Positions 11,279 through 21,906 of a stretch of DNA of 64,000 nt are shown in pieces. The stretch is from the NCBI GenBank assembly GCA_017311315.1, contig CM029610.1, positions 35,586,870 through 35,650,869 of the forward strand, in the 5' to 3' direction. This DNA is from Dendrocalamus latiflorus (taxonomy: Eukaryota > Streptophyta > Magnoliopsida > Poales > Poaceae). A model generated the notes under the pieces. It had not been told where the DNA came from. It was given only the letters and a program-made list of their open reading frames with translations, and ran no database searches. Each line of letters opens with the position of its first letter. The stretch's first letter is position 1. The translations under genes were made by a program, and so were the position numbers.

Positions 11279-14200
11279 TGTAACGCCCCTGTTTCCAGGG
11301 CGCGTACGGACACGGTATTCCGCAACTATTCACGCATGAACAGTTATGAAGTGTTGCGCAAGAGTATACCATTGCATGCTTACAACAAAAGCCCAACATA
11401 TATTTCATATACGGAATAACATCCAGTTTTCAACAGCGGGGCGTGCAAGCCCAAAGTATATTTACATTACAAAAGCTCCAAGATCCGCTTGAGCGCGGCC
11501 AAGACCTAAAGTCACGGGTCCTCGTCGAAGAAGCGATCCTCAGGGGCGTCTTTGATGGGGAAACCTCCACTTTCGTCTTGATCCTCTAAAGAGGGGATTA
11601 AGCAAGTCGTGAGCCAAACAACCGGCTCAGCAAGCCCCAAAGGGACTCTAACTTACTACATGCATAGATTAACAAAGGAAGGGAGTATATTTGGTTTATT
11701 AACTTTGAGTGGATGCAGTTTTATTTGCAAACATTTTGATAAAACGGACACAAAACTACTCCTTACGATCTCAGGGGTTTTCATGAAAGGTTAATTAACC
11801 AACTGAACAAGTTAAAGCATGTACAAAACTACTTAAGCTTCGCTGATGGAATCACCCAAGTGACACAGCTCAATTAACCGGGAGCACGGCGTATTCAAAT
11901 ACCATTTATTTGACTCTGCAGAGTTTGCTCAGCTTTACCCACACGATCCCTTAACTCCCGCGACAGAGTTAAGGAAGCCATGTCGTTTCACTGCTCAATT
12001 CTTTATATAGGCTCTACCCGGTAGAATTCACTCGGGTCTGGCATAAGAAAACAAACGTCCGCTTTGAGTAAACTCTACCGTTGTCAGGCATTCGCAGCAC
12101 GGCCTACCTAACCTCTCCTCCCAACCTCCTCCTCCTCCTCCACACATGTAGAGTTTCAATCGAGTTGAGCAGCTACTAGACCAGTGTTGATAAGTCAACT
12201 CCTGTGGTTGAGCGATCACTATGACATTTGCTCAGCGTAAGGGTTTAGTCCTTATATTTTCACATGGTCCGCAACCTCGCCAGGCCCGCGACCCAACCTA
12301 GGGTAAGCGGTGGGCGTAGACCGTCTTGTGGTTTCCCACAACATCCTTACCCTAACTTCAATCTTAGGGTAAAAGATGGGCGGAGACCGTCTCGCGGCTC
12401 TTCCCCAACCTTTACCCTACCTTGTGCACGCCGGCACTCTCCGCTCTAAGATACGGTGTCCCATACCACCCTACCTTAGAGTCGGGTTTTCCAAAATTCT
12501 ATTGGCCCGCAGCCACAACATTATTAGTGTAAAGACTTTGCATGATAATAATAACCAATAATTATCTAGATTAACAGATAATTAATTCTAGGGTTACAAA
12601 GGTATGGCTACGAGTTTAACATGGCATTTGTCGGTGGTAGGTTTATCTACATAACATGTTATTCTAAATATTTTATTTTACTTTGAACTAACATTTCAGA
12701 ACTAGCTTAATGGAAATAACATAATAACGTAATTAAACATCATGGGATACAATATGATCAAAGGATTTGGGACTTGCCGTCAATCCGGATGACCTCAGCT
12801 AGCTCGAACGAAGAAACACCTGGATCCTGAGCCTGCACTTAAACCTCCGGGATCTCCGACACTAGCGCAAACACATAAAATAATTAAGTCCAGCTTGAGA
12901 CTAATCAAGCGAGGAAAAATAAACTAATTAAAAAGGAGTAAAATGCATAAATGTCCAAATGGAGAATTTTAGAAATTTATCTGGGATGAATCTGGAGGAA
13001 TGGAGGCCAAAAATGGGTTCAGGAAATTATTTGGAGCAAAGTGGTGAAATTTGGAGATTTTTGGGATTTTCTGTGATTTTCTAGAATTTATTTGAATTTT
13101 TCTGGTATTTAGAAAGTGGGAAATCACTGAAAAATCGGCATGAACAGTGACGGGCCGGCCTGAGCTACAGTGTGGCCCGTCCCGTAAATCGCCCGCACGG
13201 CCGAGCAGCCCAGGCGGCCCGAGTGCACACGCGCGCGCGGGGGGGGGAGCAGGCCGGGGAAATGGCCCACACACGCGCTCGGCCGGAAACCCGTGCGCGC
13301 GCGTCCCGCCTCAACGGATGGGTGACACGCGGCGAGGGTGGACGGGCGAGATGGCGGGTGAGGGAGCGGCCTGGATTGGAGTGGGGGGAATCGGACGGCT
13401 GCGGGGAGGGGTAGGCGGGCAAAACGGTACGGTGCGATCCGACGGACGAGGTTAAATGGCAACGGGAGAGATGGAGGGTGGAGGGGAGGCCGCGTCGTCG
13501 TCGTCTTCCTCCCGCTACACGCGCGCCACAGAGGGGCAGAGGTGGCGGAGCTGCTGTGCTCCGGCGACAGCGATGGCCCCCGATGGCCGGGGAGAGCTCC
13601 ACTGAGTGCTACTCGACACGGGGAACTCATTTTTGAGGGTTGGGAGGCCGGGGAAACAGTGGGAGAGGCTGGAGGCAGAAGGGGGTTTTCGGGCTCCATG
13701 GTGGCGCATGAGCTTGCCGACGGCGATCCATTCCATTGGAGGGCAGATTCACGGTTTAAGGACACTTGTGCTCACATTGGCGGTGGCGGTTCGGGGCGAG
13801 ATGCTTCCAGGAGGGCTGGCCACGGAAGAGGGAGTTCAGCCGGCGGTGAGCTTCAACGACAGTACTCCACGGGGCTTCACCTGGCCAAGGGGTTCCACCA
13901 ATGGGATTAGTACACGGAGGAGAAGCTCAGATGAGGAGTAATTGAAGAATGAGGGAGGGAAGGGGGAGGTTGGCTCCCGGAGGTCACCGGCTCACAGGGC
14001 GGCAATGGCGGAGCTACGGGCGACGGGGCTCCAATCGGCTGCACGGGGAGGTTCTCTGGAGTGGTGGGAGGAGGTTGAGGGCGGTGGGAGAGCTCGGGAA
14101 GCAAAGAAGAAGGAGGGAGCCGGGGGTGGGGTTTTATACCCTGGCGTTGGGGAGCGGGGCGTGGAGAAGGCAACGGGCGCACGCCGGGGTCAACAGGGGC

Positions 14201-14736
14201 AGGCGGGGTGTCGCCTCGGAGTGGAGGGGGCGGTGACGGGGCGCTGCAGGGGTGTAATGGTGAGATGACGGGAGAGGGGAGCAGGTGAGCTCGGGCATGG
14301 GCGAGGCGCGTTCGCGCGCGAGAGAGGGAGGAGCTGCCGCTGCCAGGTGGGGTCGGGCGCAGGAGAGTGGCGACGCGTGGCGCGGAGGCGCTGCTGGTTT
14401 CAGACCAAGGCGGTCGGGACGGCGCGGGCGCGGGGAGAAACAGTGGGCGGTGAGGGCGTAGAGGCGGTGCGGCCGCGGGCGCCAGCGCGCACGCACGCGC
14501 GAGGGGAAAGCGGGGAGGGGACGGGGCGCCAGCGGAGAAAGAAAAAGGCGCGGGCGCCGGGAGAAGGAGAAGGTGGAAAGGGGCGGGGCGCCAAAGGAAG
14601 AGGGAGGCGGCAGCGCCTGAAAGGGAAAGCGGGAAACCGGGGAACTTTCCAAAAAGGGAAAGTTCCCAAAATTCACTCAAAAATTCAGCAAAAAATCACA
14701 AAAAAAATTTTGGGGTTGAAAATTTGGGGCTTTTCA
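11279..14736 (-). mobile_element. solo LTR of a Ty3/gypsy element (Del/Tekay-like), 3458 bp
   Basis: On the plus strand it runs from TGTAACGCCCC to GGGGCTTTTCA, so it has TG…CA ends, and it is flanked by a perfect 5-bp duplication ATATC (11274-11278 and 14737-14741). I find no second copy of either end inside and no gag or pol frame, so it is a solo LTR rather than a full element. Similarity to the LTR at 1-890, which precedes a plus-strand primer site, sets its sense strand as minus. LTRs near 3.4 kb are known for the Tekay/Prem1 type of chromovirus in maize. The part at 13140-14640 is very GC-rich, and its long open frames on both strands are Pro/Arg-rich and not genes. Confidence 0.88.
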
Positions 14737-15255
14737 ATATCCAGTCACCGGAAGTATGTTTGCTTTGTGATCAAGAAACAGAAATAGTCGACCATCTGTT
14801 GCTGCACTTTTGTCTACGCTAAGATAGTTTGGCTTATAATGTTCCAATCGCTTCATTGCTTCCCGACCGACTTCTTCAACAGCACCTCTAGCCTGAGCGA
14901 GCGTCGGATTGCAACCCGCAGATCAGTTCCAAAGGGTGTTAGAAAAGGATCGGATAGTTTGTTCTTGTTTACACTTAGATGATTTGGAAAGAGCGTAAGG
15001 ATATGTGGTTCAGATGCATGCCGCTTCAAATAGCTGATCTGGTGGCCTCGATTAAATAGAGATGTCTCGCTTGGGCAAAGGCTGGGGCTACCAATTTAGG
15101 CTTTGTTTTGCCGAGTAGTGCGTCTCAGTCGCCTTCGGGTTTCCAGTTGTAATCCCCTCATTGTATTTTGATGCCCTTCTGGGCAATTAAACTCTGTATT
15201 TCTTTCCTTCCCCTTAATTGAATGAAAGGTTCTAGCGTTTTCGAGGAAAAAAAGA
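14737..15255 (+). mobile_element. L1-type LINE remnant, part 2 with 3' end and A-tail
   Basis: Starts within zf-RVT: QSPEVCLLCDQETEIVDHLL, the Cys-X2-Cys…His pattern of plant LINE ORF2 C-termini. It then runs through a 3' untranslated region (CAATTAAACTCTGTATTTC, AATGAAAGGTTC) to a short A-tail at about 15247-15253. Together with part 1 this is only the last roughly 0.6 kb of a LINE. It was present before the solo LTR inserted. Confidence 0.82.
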
Positions 15256-15758
15256 ACCATTGTTAATATGCTTCCTCCCGTTCTGTCAGTAGAATAAGAA
15301 TGCATGGAAATGGGGGGAAAAGCATGCTTCTCAGGCAAGAATAGAATGCCTATGTCTCTTTTCAGCTTTGACCCTTTTGTTCAGTTCAAATTGGCCTAAC
15401 TAGCTACTACAGTTTAGTGTACAAAGACTTGAGACCAAAAGAAAAACACAAACTCACTCTATTGGGGGGGGGGGGGGGGGGGGACCAAGTGTGGTAATCA
15501 AGGCGCTTAACACACTTGCCTGATAGGAATCAAATATGCAACATTTAACATAACGAACAAAACTTGTTCTTACAGAATTGAACTTGCATGCCTGCCAATG
15601 TAGAGATGGCAGTGCTTACAAATACTCCCTGGGTTGCCATAGGATTAATATACTTTGTTGCATTTTGGTCCAGTGGTCCTTGACACGCATGGTTACAGAA
15701 AGAACTTCCCAGGTAATCGTGACTGAGAACTCTGTTATTATTTGGTCCAGTGGTCTCC
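15256..15758. other. flank of the NLR cluster; left border of the duplication
   Basis: Unique-looking sequence to about 15341, then the start of the tandemly duplicated NLR segment. No gene other than the possible last exon of the NLR at 15759-15815, described with the NLR. Confidence 0.4.
15464..15483. repeat. poly-G homopolymer, 20 bases
   Basis: Twenty consecutive G residues. The duplicate copy near 26378 has only TTTGGGAG at this place, so the tract grew after the duplication or is partly a sequencing or assembly artefact. Confidence 0.8.
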
Positions 15759-16172
15759 TCATGCATTATCAACACCCTTGTCCCTGCATTTCCGCCTGAC
15801 AAATTTCCGGCGAACCTAAAACAGTACATATATACAAAACATTAGCTTATCAACCAAAGCATACCCAAAACTGATGTCTATATAAACTTCTGAAAGGAGA
15901 ACATTGACGACCAAGTGAAGCCTATCAGCTAAATAGGATACAGTGTTTTAGCCTAGGCCCACCAAAATATACACAGATCTGTTTATTCTAATTGCAGCAT
16001 TGCTGCATCAGCACTAAGATAGGTCACTCCATTGAAGTCAGAATGCACCATAATCTCTTCACCTCACTATAGCCTATTATCTCAGAGGCCAAATTCAAGT
16101 GCTATAAGTCACAAAGCAGAGTGGAAAACGGAGAGAATAATATTGCAAGTTTTCGGGCATGGTGAATACAAA

Positions 16173-19100
16173 TTAGATAAATGATGACCGTAGTTTACTC
16201 CATACCTCACTAACATCAGATAACTCCTCAAATCCATTTGGTCTCCAGTTCCTGAGCGCATAGCAGTTGTGGTGAATATCAACAGTTGCAAGTGTATCAG
16301 GAAGCGGCTCGTCTTGAAAGAAGTTTAGCCTGGGGCAAGTTTGAAACTTGAGATGCTTGAGTGATTGTAGCCGGATGAGGCCATTCACTGAACAAAGATG
16401 ATCACAACATGTAACCTCTAGCATCTGAAGTGAATGCAGTTCACTTGGGAGGGCAAGGCACTTCCGTTGTTTGACGCTGACTTTCAAAGTCTGAAGGGAC
16501 TGCAGGCATGGCAAATTCAACTTACTGCAGGACAGAACTGACATATCTGATATGGATTGGAACCGGGGAATGGAGTTCAACCTTGGACACCTCTCAATCG
16601 ACAAACTGCGAAGGGAAGGAAAATCTCCATCCAACACATCATACCAATATTCTAGATTGTACATCTCACGCAGCTTCAGTATCTCTAGTTTTGGGAAGCT
16701 CTTGCGAGTGATGGTGCCGGTGGCACAAAATTCATAACTTATAACTCGAACTCCTCTGAGACTTTGAATGAACAAGCATCTGAGAAGTGGCAGCACACCA
16801 AGAGTTGGGAGCTTCTCACAATTATAACAATTATCAAGTGTGATGGAAACGAGGTCGGACAATGCATAATCTGTCATCCAGCTAGGGAACTCTAGACCAT
16901 AATAACCCTTTATATTCAGTTCTTCCAGTAGATAATGGGGTTTAAGTGCATCAAGAACCTTTTCTGCAACGGGCATTCTGTCGTCGCTTTCAACATCTTC
17001 TCCACTGTGGCACCACTCTAGTGATAATTTCGTGAGCCTCTTTGCGGCTAGGCAAGCTCTCCTTGCATCCTCCACATTCTCAACATTATTGAGACTACGG
17101 ATGTGGAGATACCCCTTCAGACTATTCAAATATGCTAGTTCAGATACATTGCAATTCCATGAAACACCTCCTGCAGTAAATGTTGTTAAAGTCCGTAGAT
17201 TTGTTAGTTGCCCAATTCCAGGAGGAACATAAATTGCACCATCCTCTTTTGAAGCATCAAGATGATAAAGGCTAGTCAAATTCTTGATATCATTTGGTAG
17301 CTCCACCAGATAAGCTGAATTTTGCAGCTCCAAAGTCTGCAATTTGAAAAGGTTGCATACCGAATTTGGTAGTCTTCTGATGTTTGTATTATTTAGTCCA
17401 AGAAAGCGCAATGAACTTATGTAACCAATTGATTCTGGAAGCTCTTTTATATCCGTATGACTCAAATCCAAAGTCTTCAAAAATCTCACATTACAAAAGA
17501 ACTCATCAAGTGCCTTAACATCCATAACACGGAACTGACTATCTGTAGATGCCAACTGAGAATTATGTACTAGTAAAAAAGTGCTCAAATCTCTAAATTC
17601 TGTGAAAGAGCTAAAGTAAATTTCTGAATCACATTGTTTAGAAATAATGGATAAGTGGCAAACATCTTTTGGTATACAGTGTAACTCATGATCATGTGCT
17701 CTGAAGAATTTATTACCAGAAGCAGACCAAGCAAGATGAGAAGAGAGCTCGTGCATGACATACTTTTGTTCCCTGATATCACATGATGGCAAATAGTCGA
17801 AAAATGATCTGTGCAACAGTTCATTGAAGGCATGTTCGCAGTTATCTTTGTTATCACTTTCGTGCTTTTCTTTCTCTGGTATTACGAATCCCTGCGACAT
17901 CCAAAGCCGAAGCAACTTTTCTTTATTGTAAGTATAGTCTCTTGGAAACATTGAGCAGTATAAAAAGCACCTTCTCCGATTTCGACGCAAGTGTCTATAA
18001 CTAAGATATAACAGATGGTGTAAGTGGTTGTCTGGTTTTCTCAAGATCTCTGTCAACTTACTTCCGAGTGCATCATCAACCCATTTCTGAGCGAATGCTG
18101 AATACAGAATGCCACGAATAGCCTTAGCAAACATCGGAAAGCCCAAATACTCTGAAGGAATTTTGCTAATGATACTTTCCAAGGGGGAATAATCTATAAA
18201 GTTAGGCTTAGGCAGGATCAGGAAGTAGTCATGCATAAAAGGCTTCAACTTGTAAGCATGTGCTGCCCCAAGGTGCCCAGAAACCATATTGCTGCTTGTA
18301 GTTACCATGACCGCACTTCCCTTGTCGCTCATGCTCAACAAAGGAAGTAGACGTCTGCAGACCTCAACATTATTCTCACACAAATTATCCAAGACAAGCA
18401 AGAACTTCTTCCCCATGAGCTCTTCTTTCAATACCTCCTCGAGCTCATCTTGCTCGATGAGTCCACATGAGACACCAGTAAGAGATGCCACGACTGATCT
18501 GAGTAGTTCCTCATAGCCACATACCTCAGATAAGCACAACCATGCCCTTGCTTCGAAGGACCTGCACATAGTTTCATCACAGTAAACAAGAGAAGCGACA
18601 GTTGTCTTGCCAAGACCATCAGCACCTGTGATGCAGACGATAGTAACACGGTTATTGTTGGGGTCCTGTGACAGAATGAGTTCCATGATCTTATGCTTGT
18701 CAGCTGCTCTTCCTATGATCTCCTCACGCTTGTCATCTACTCTTCCTATGATCTCCTCGCTCTTGTCGTCAACTCTTCCTGTGATCTCCTCTTGCATGTT
18801 GCTTACTCTTTCTTTGATCTCCCTCTCGTGCAGAGGCAAAATGGCGGCCACTGGGAATCCCTTCTGGCCATGAGTACTTTCCTTGGTGATGTCAGAATTA
18901 GTTGTTTTATCGCTTATGACATCAGGAATTGTGCTGGATCTGGGAAGCGTGCTGCTGGAGCGCATGCCGGTATATCTCTGGACAAGCGCTTGAAAGGAGG
19001 AAACATCTGTATTGATGGTGGTGGTACTGCGCCGTAGATTCACCTTTGCACGGTGAAAGGGCTTGTCATGCATGGTCATGGAGTGGTTGTCCTCTGGTCT

Positions 19101-19439
19101 TGATGACTCCATGGGTGATGTTCCTCCACCGCTTCTCTGCCACGGCAATTTTGGCGGTGGCGGTATTCCACTTCCCTGCCAAGGTGGTGAAGGATCGATG
19201 GACACATGCGAGCCAAAGGAGCCAGGCGTGCTACTCCCTGAGATCTCCATCAAGTCCATTTCGGCGGAAGACATCACCATACCTTGAGGTGAGCCTGACA
19301 ACGGTGAGCTCAAGCGGCCGCACACAGAGGAGCTGTCCTCTATGCAAGACGGCTCACCAGTGGTTGTTGTCTCTCGTGTTTGGGGTGACGGCGATGCGGT
19401 GGCTGACATGTGAGATGCAAAGATCGGGCTACTCTCCAT
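16173..19439 (-). CDS. NLR-A1: NB-ARC-LRR disease resistance-like protein without a coiled-coil domain
   Basis: A 1088-residue protein starting at ATG 19439. Residues 1-210 are Ser/Pro/Thr-rich and look disordered; no Rx-type coiled coil, TIR or RPW8 domain is visible. At 217-249 an 11-residue motif (EEIIGRVDDKR) occurs three times, the last copy leading into the nucleotide-binding domain. The NB-ARC has P-loop GADGLGKTT (272-280), RNBS-A around 294-320, kinase-2 FLLVLDNL (second acidic residue replaced by Asn), RNBS-B GSAVMVTTSS, a degenerate GLPL (YLGFPMFAKAI), RNBS-D CFLYCSMFPRDY, and VMHEL in place of MHD. About 12 LRRs follow. NLRs sense pathogen effectors in the cytosol or nucleus. A donor site at 16206/16205 (GAG|GTATGG) could splice to 15815, replacing the last 10 residues by 18 (stop 15759-15761). 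About 95% like NLR-A2. Confidence 0.93.
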   Translation of the reverse strand: MESSPIFASHMSATASPSPQTRETTTTGEPSCIEDSSSVCGRLSSPLSGSPQGMVMSSAEMDLMEISGSSTPGSFGSHVSIDPSPPWQGSGIPPPPKLPWQRSGGGTSPMESSRPEDNHSMTMHDKPFHRAKVNLRRSTTTINTDVSSFQALVQRYTGMRSSSTLPRSSTIPDVISDKTTNSDITKESTHGQKGFPVAAILPLHEREIKERVSNMQEEITGRVDDKSEEIIGRVDDKREEIIGRAADKHKIMELILSQDPNNNRVTIVCITGADGLGKTTVASLVYCDETMCRSFEARAWLCLSEVCGYEELLRSVVASLTGVSCGLIEQDELEEVLKEELMGKKFLLVLDNLCENNVEVCRRLLPLLSMSDKGSAVMVTTSSNMVSGHLGAAHAYKLKPFMHDYFLILPKPNFIDYSPLESIISKIPSEYLGFPMFAKAIRGILYSAFAQKWVDDALGSKLTEILRKPDNHLHHLLYLSYRHLRRNRRRCFLYCSMFPRDYTYNKEKLLRLWMSQGFVIPEKEKHESDNKDNCEHAFNELLHRSFFDYLPSCDIREQKYVMHELSSHLAWSASGNKFFRAHDHELHCIPKDVCHLSIISKQCDSEIYFSSFTEFRDLSTFLLVHNSQLASTDSQFRVMDVKALDEFFCNVRFLKTLDLSHTDIKELPESIGYISSLRFLGLNNTNIRRLPNSVCNLFKLQTLELQNSAYLVELPNDIKNLTSLYHLDASKEDGAIYVPPGIGQLTNLRTLTTFTAGGVSWNCNVSELAYLNSLKGYLHIRSLNNVENVEDARRACLAAKRLTKLSLEWCHSGEDVESDDRMPVAEKVLDALKPHYLLEELNIKGYYGLEFPSWMTDYALSDLVSITLDNCYNCEKLPTLGVLPLLRCLFIQSLRGVRVISYEFCATGTITRKSFPKLEILKLREMYNLEYWYDVLDGDFPSLRSLSIERCPRLNSIPRFQSISDMSVLSCSKLNLPCLQSLQTLKVSVKQRKCLALPSELHSLQMLEVTCCDHLCSVNGLIRLQSLKHLKFQTCPRLNFFQDEPLPDTLATVDIHHNCYALRNWRPNGFEELSDVSEVWSKLRSSFI

Positions 19440-19558
19440 CTCGGATGCCGGCCAAGGGCCTCCCTTCCTAATCCTGGTCTGCCAAGCTCATAGGGTGAGA
19501 GCTGAGAAATCAAAATCAGCTAGTGATACGAAGGGCCGACTTTGATCTCAATTTCCTA

Positions 19559-19571
19559 GTCAAGTAGTCAA
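19559..19571 (-). promoter_or_regulatory. W-box pair upstream of NLR-A1
   Basis: Two TTGAC cores on the minus strand, 3 bp apart (GTTGACTACTTGAC), 120 bp upstream of the NLR-A1 ATG. TTGAC is the WRKY-factor binding core and is common in promoters of defence genes. The pair is conserved in NLR-A2 (30559-30571). Function is inferred. Confidence 0.4.
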
Positions 19572-19939
19572 CACGCAACACGGCATCATGTTTTAGGCTG
19601 CTAGCCATCAACCAGTGGGCCCCTGAATAGCAATCGTGCAGTCGTGCTGCATCCATACTCCATAAGCTCGGTCAGTGATTTGAATCTGGCCGTAGAATTC
19701 TGGCAAAAACGTACTACTCCGGTGGCTGGTGTGGAAGGGGCTCATGTAACCATTGTGTCCGTCAACGTGATAAGGATGCTTGTGCCCACTCCTGAATGGA
19801 CGTGCAACGTGATAAGGATGCTTGTGTCCACTGACCACTCAATCAACGCCGTGCTTAGTCCGACATTTCGGCATGGGCAACCGGCCTGAACACGCCCCGA
19901 AAAGTAACTTTTTTTATGGTGATCCAAAAAAATTGTTTA

Positions 19940-20140
19940 TGATTAAAGTAAAATTATTTATATTAAAATTACTGTACTTTTTCTAAGTACGGATGAATGA
20001 CTTGACAGTAAAATTACTTACGACTTATAGTAAAAATACTTGTTACTAAACTATTGATAGTAAAATTATTTACGACTATAGTAAAAATACTTGCTACTCA
20101 GCGACTAACAGTAAAATTATTTACAACTGATAGTAAAATT
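19940..20140. repeat. AGTAAAATT-rich short repeats
   Basis: Six or more copies of (G)(A)TAGTAAAATTATTTACGACT-type words spaced 25-35 bp. The same block, slightly diverged, is at 31245-31425 in the second duplication copy. No function seen. Confidence 0.6.
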
Positions 20141-20672
20141 AACAGACCATTAGTGACCCGTTCAGCTAAATGTGCCCGACCGAGCCGGTATAACTAGCCC
20201 GAATATGTTACCCGTGCTGTGTTTGGGTTGAAGGGCAGTACATAGACTGGCGCGATACAGCATAATAACTTATTCAGACTAGCTATGTCAGGTCTAATCA
20301 AGTTGCGCTCTATCTAGATCTGTGTCATGCTGTATCGGGCGGGGTGGTCTATTTGACATAGTCCATTTGTACTGCTCACAAGAAAGAAGAAAGGAAGTCG
20401 AAACATGAATGGACACAAATTTATTGCATTCTCTACCCCACAACAAACACTAGAATTGACGTATTTATATCTACAGTTTCTATTTGTGTTTCACTGTATT
20501 GCGCCGACGCAGTTTGAATAATAATTGCAGTATTTAATAAAAAAAAAGCTCAAAATCGAATGCCTCGCGTGAGGAATCGATGGTGCCGTGGTGCTCTAAC
20601 GTTGATGACCAAGAAAACTACGGATTACATAGCAATGAAGAATAAAAGCCGGGGGATCCAATCCAATACTGA

Positions 20673-20902
20673 GGCCCCGTTTGGCACAGCTCTAGCTCCG
20701 AGATCTATGCTGGATCTGTAGTTTGTTGACTATATTAAAGTGATTTAAATATTTTTATTTAATATATAATATAAATGAAATGAGTCATGTAAATGCACTT
20801 AACATGCCTGCAACTCTAGATCCAGGATTTTCTAGAGCTACAGATGATCAGCTCTAGGAAATCTACAAATTTTCTAGAGCTAGAGCTCTGCCAAACGGGG
20901 CC
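20673..20902. mobile_element. Tourist-like MITE (230 bp) in duplication copy 1
   Basis: Ends GGCCCCGTTTGGCACAGCTC and its near-perfect inverse (CTCTGCCAAACGGGGCC), about 27 bp each, flanked by TGA on both sides (20670-20672 and 20903-20905). A 3-bp duplication with GGCC…GTTTGGCA ends fits the PIF/Harbinger (Tourist) class. The interior is AT-rich and non-coding. The paralogous site in copy 2 carries a different element. Confidence 0.85.
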
Positions 20903-21906
20903 TGAGAAACCGAGGGATCCACGGTTTCAAAACCAAAATTGAAGCAAAACCGTCGGCCTGGTAGCAAATCCGAGGAGACGAGACCTAGTAGCACGAACCG
21001 AAGAACGTTTTGCATCTCGCCCTGGTCGGCCGCTCGAAACCGTCGTTGTCGTGGTCTCGCCGCCGCCCCGGCCCAGCCGCTATTGCTGCCCGCCTATCGT
21101 TCGCATCTGCGGCCTGCCGGGATCGCCACCGCGCGCCGATGCGGTGGCCGCATCCTCCGGCCTCCTGCCGCCGCTGATGGCCACGATCCTATGTGCTTTG
21201 AAAATAATTTGCGGATTTAGTTAATATTACGCATCTAAGAAATTTAGTTAATAGATGCTTTCTACAAAAATGATTTTTTACTGACATATTACGCATGTTA
21301 TGTGAATGAACGTGAGGTTCTGAACAACACATGTCAAGGTTGCACTAGCCCAAGATCGCACCAATTGTAAAAACCAAATGGGAAATTGGTAGAAATATAT
21401 TATAATAACAGAAATTACAATATGACTAGAGGCTCTTTATGAGTCCATAGAATGCTATACGAGGCTATACCTTTACATTGTCTTGGCACCAACTACAACT
21501 AGAGTAAAAAAACCTTCAGAGTTTAGTTTACACAGCTCGATGCATAAATATGAACAATTTTGAACATAGTTAACAAAAACACCCTTTCACGCATGACCCA
21601 AGCAAACCTACCTACTAGTACTTGGTAATATTTTGCAGAATGGACCTTACGAAACATGGCATGCTAGTTATGGATTCAAGTATCTTTCCACTTATCTTCA
21701 CTGTTCAAATTAGGATCAATATCCAAACAAAAAGCGACATGATTTTTTGGAACTTCTTGCAAGATTGCTTAGATCACTTCTTGAATCCACCATTCGTATG
21801 TGAATCAATTCTATTAAGTGGCAGAAGCTCATGTGTGAAACAGGGCTGCTTTGCCCTTGCTCAAATTTACTTAGCATGCGACATCCATCAAGCATATGCA
21901 CAGCCT

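Larger units (their letters stand above)
19440..21906. other. intergenic region between NLR-A1 and NLR-B1
   Basis: Contains the W-box pair upstream of NLR-A1, a short tandem duplication of GATAAGGATGCTTGTG (near 19767 and 19810), AGTAAAATT repeats, a Tourist-like MITE at 20673-20902, and a GC-rich stretch (20940-21180) with a short frame that is present in both copies of the duplication but is not recognisable. From 21190 on it is the 3' flank of NLR-B1. Confidence 0.5.

Noticed and set aside
13124..14680. Long open frames on both strands (up to 257 residues) in the GC-rich part of the solo LTR
   Set aside because: Pro/Arg/Ala-rich translations in several phases at once, no domain, located within an LTR with proven ends.
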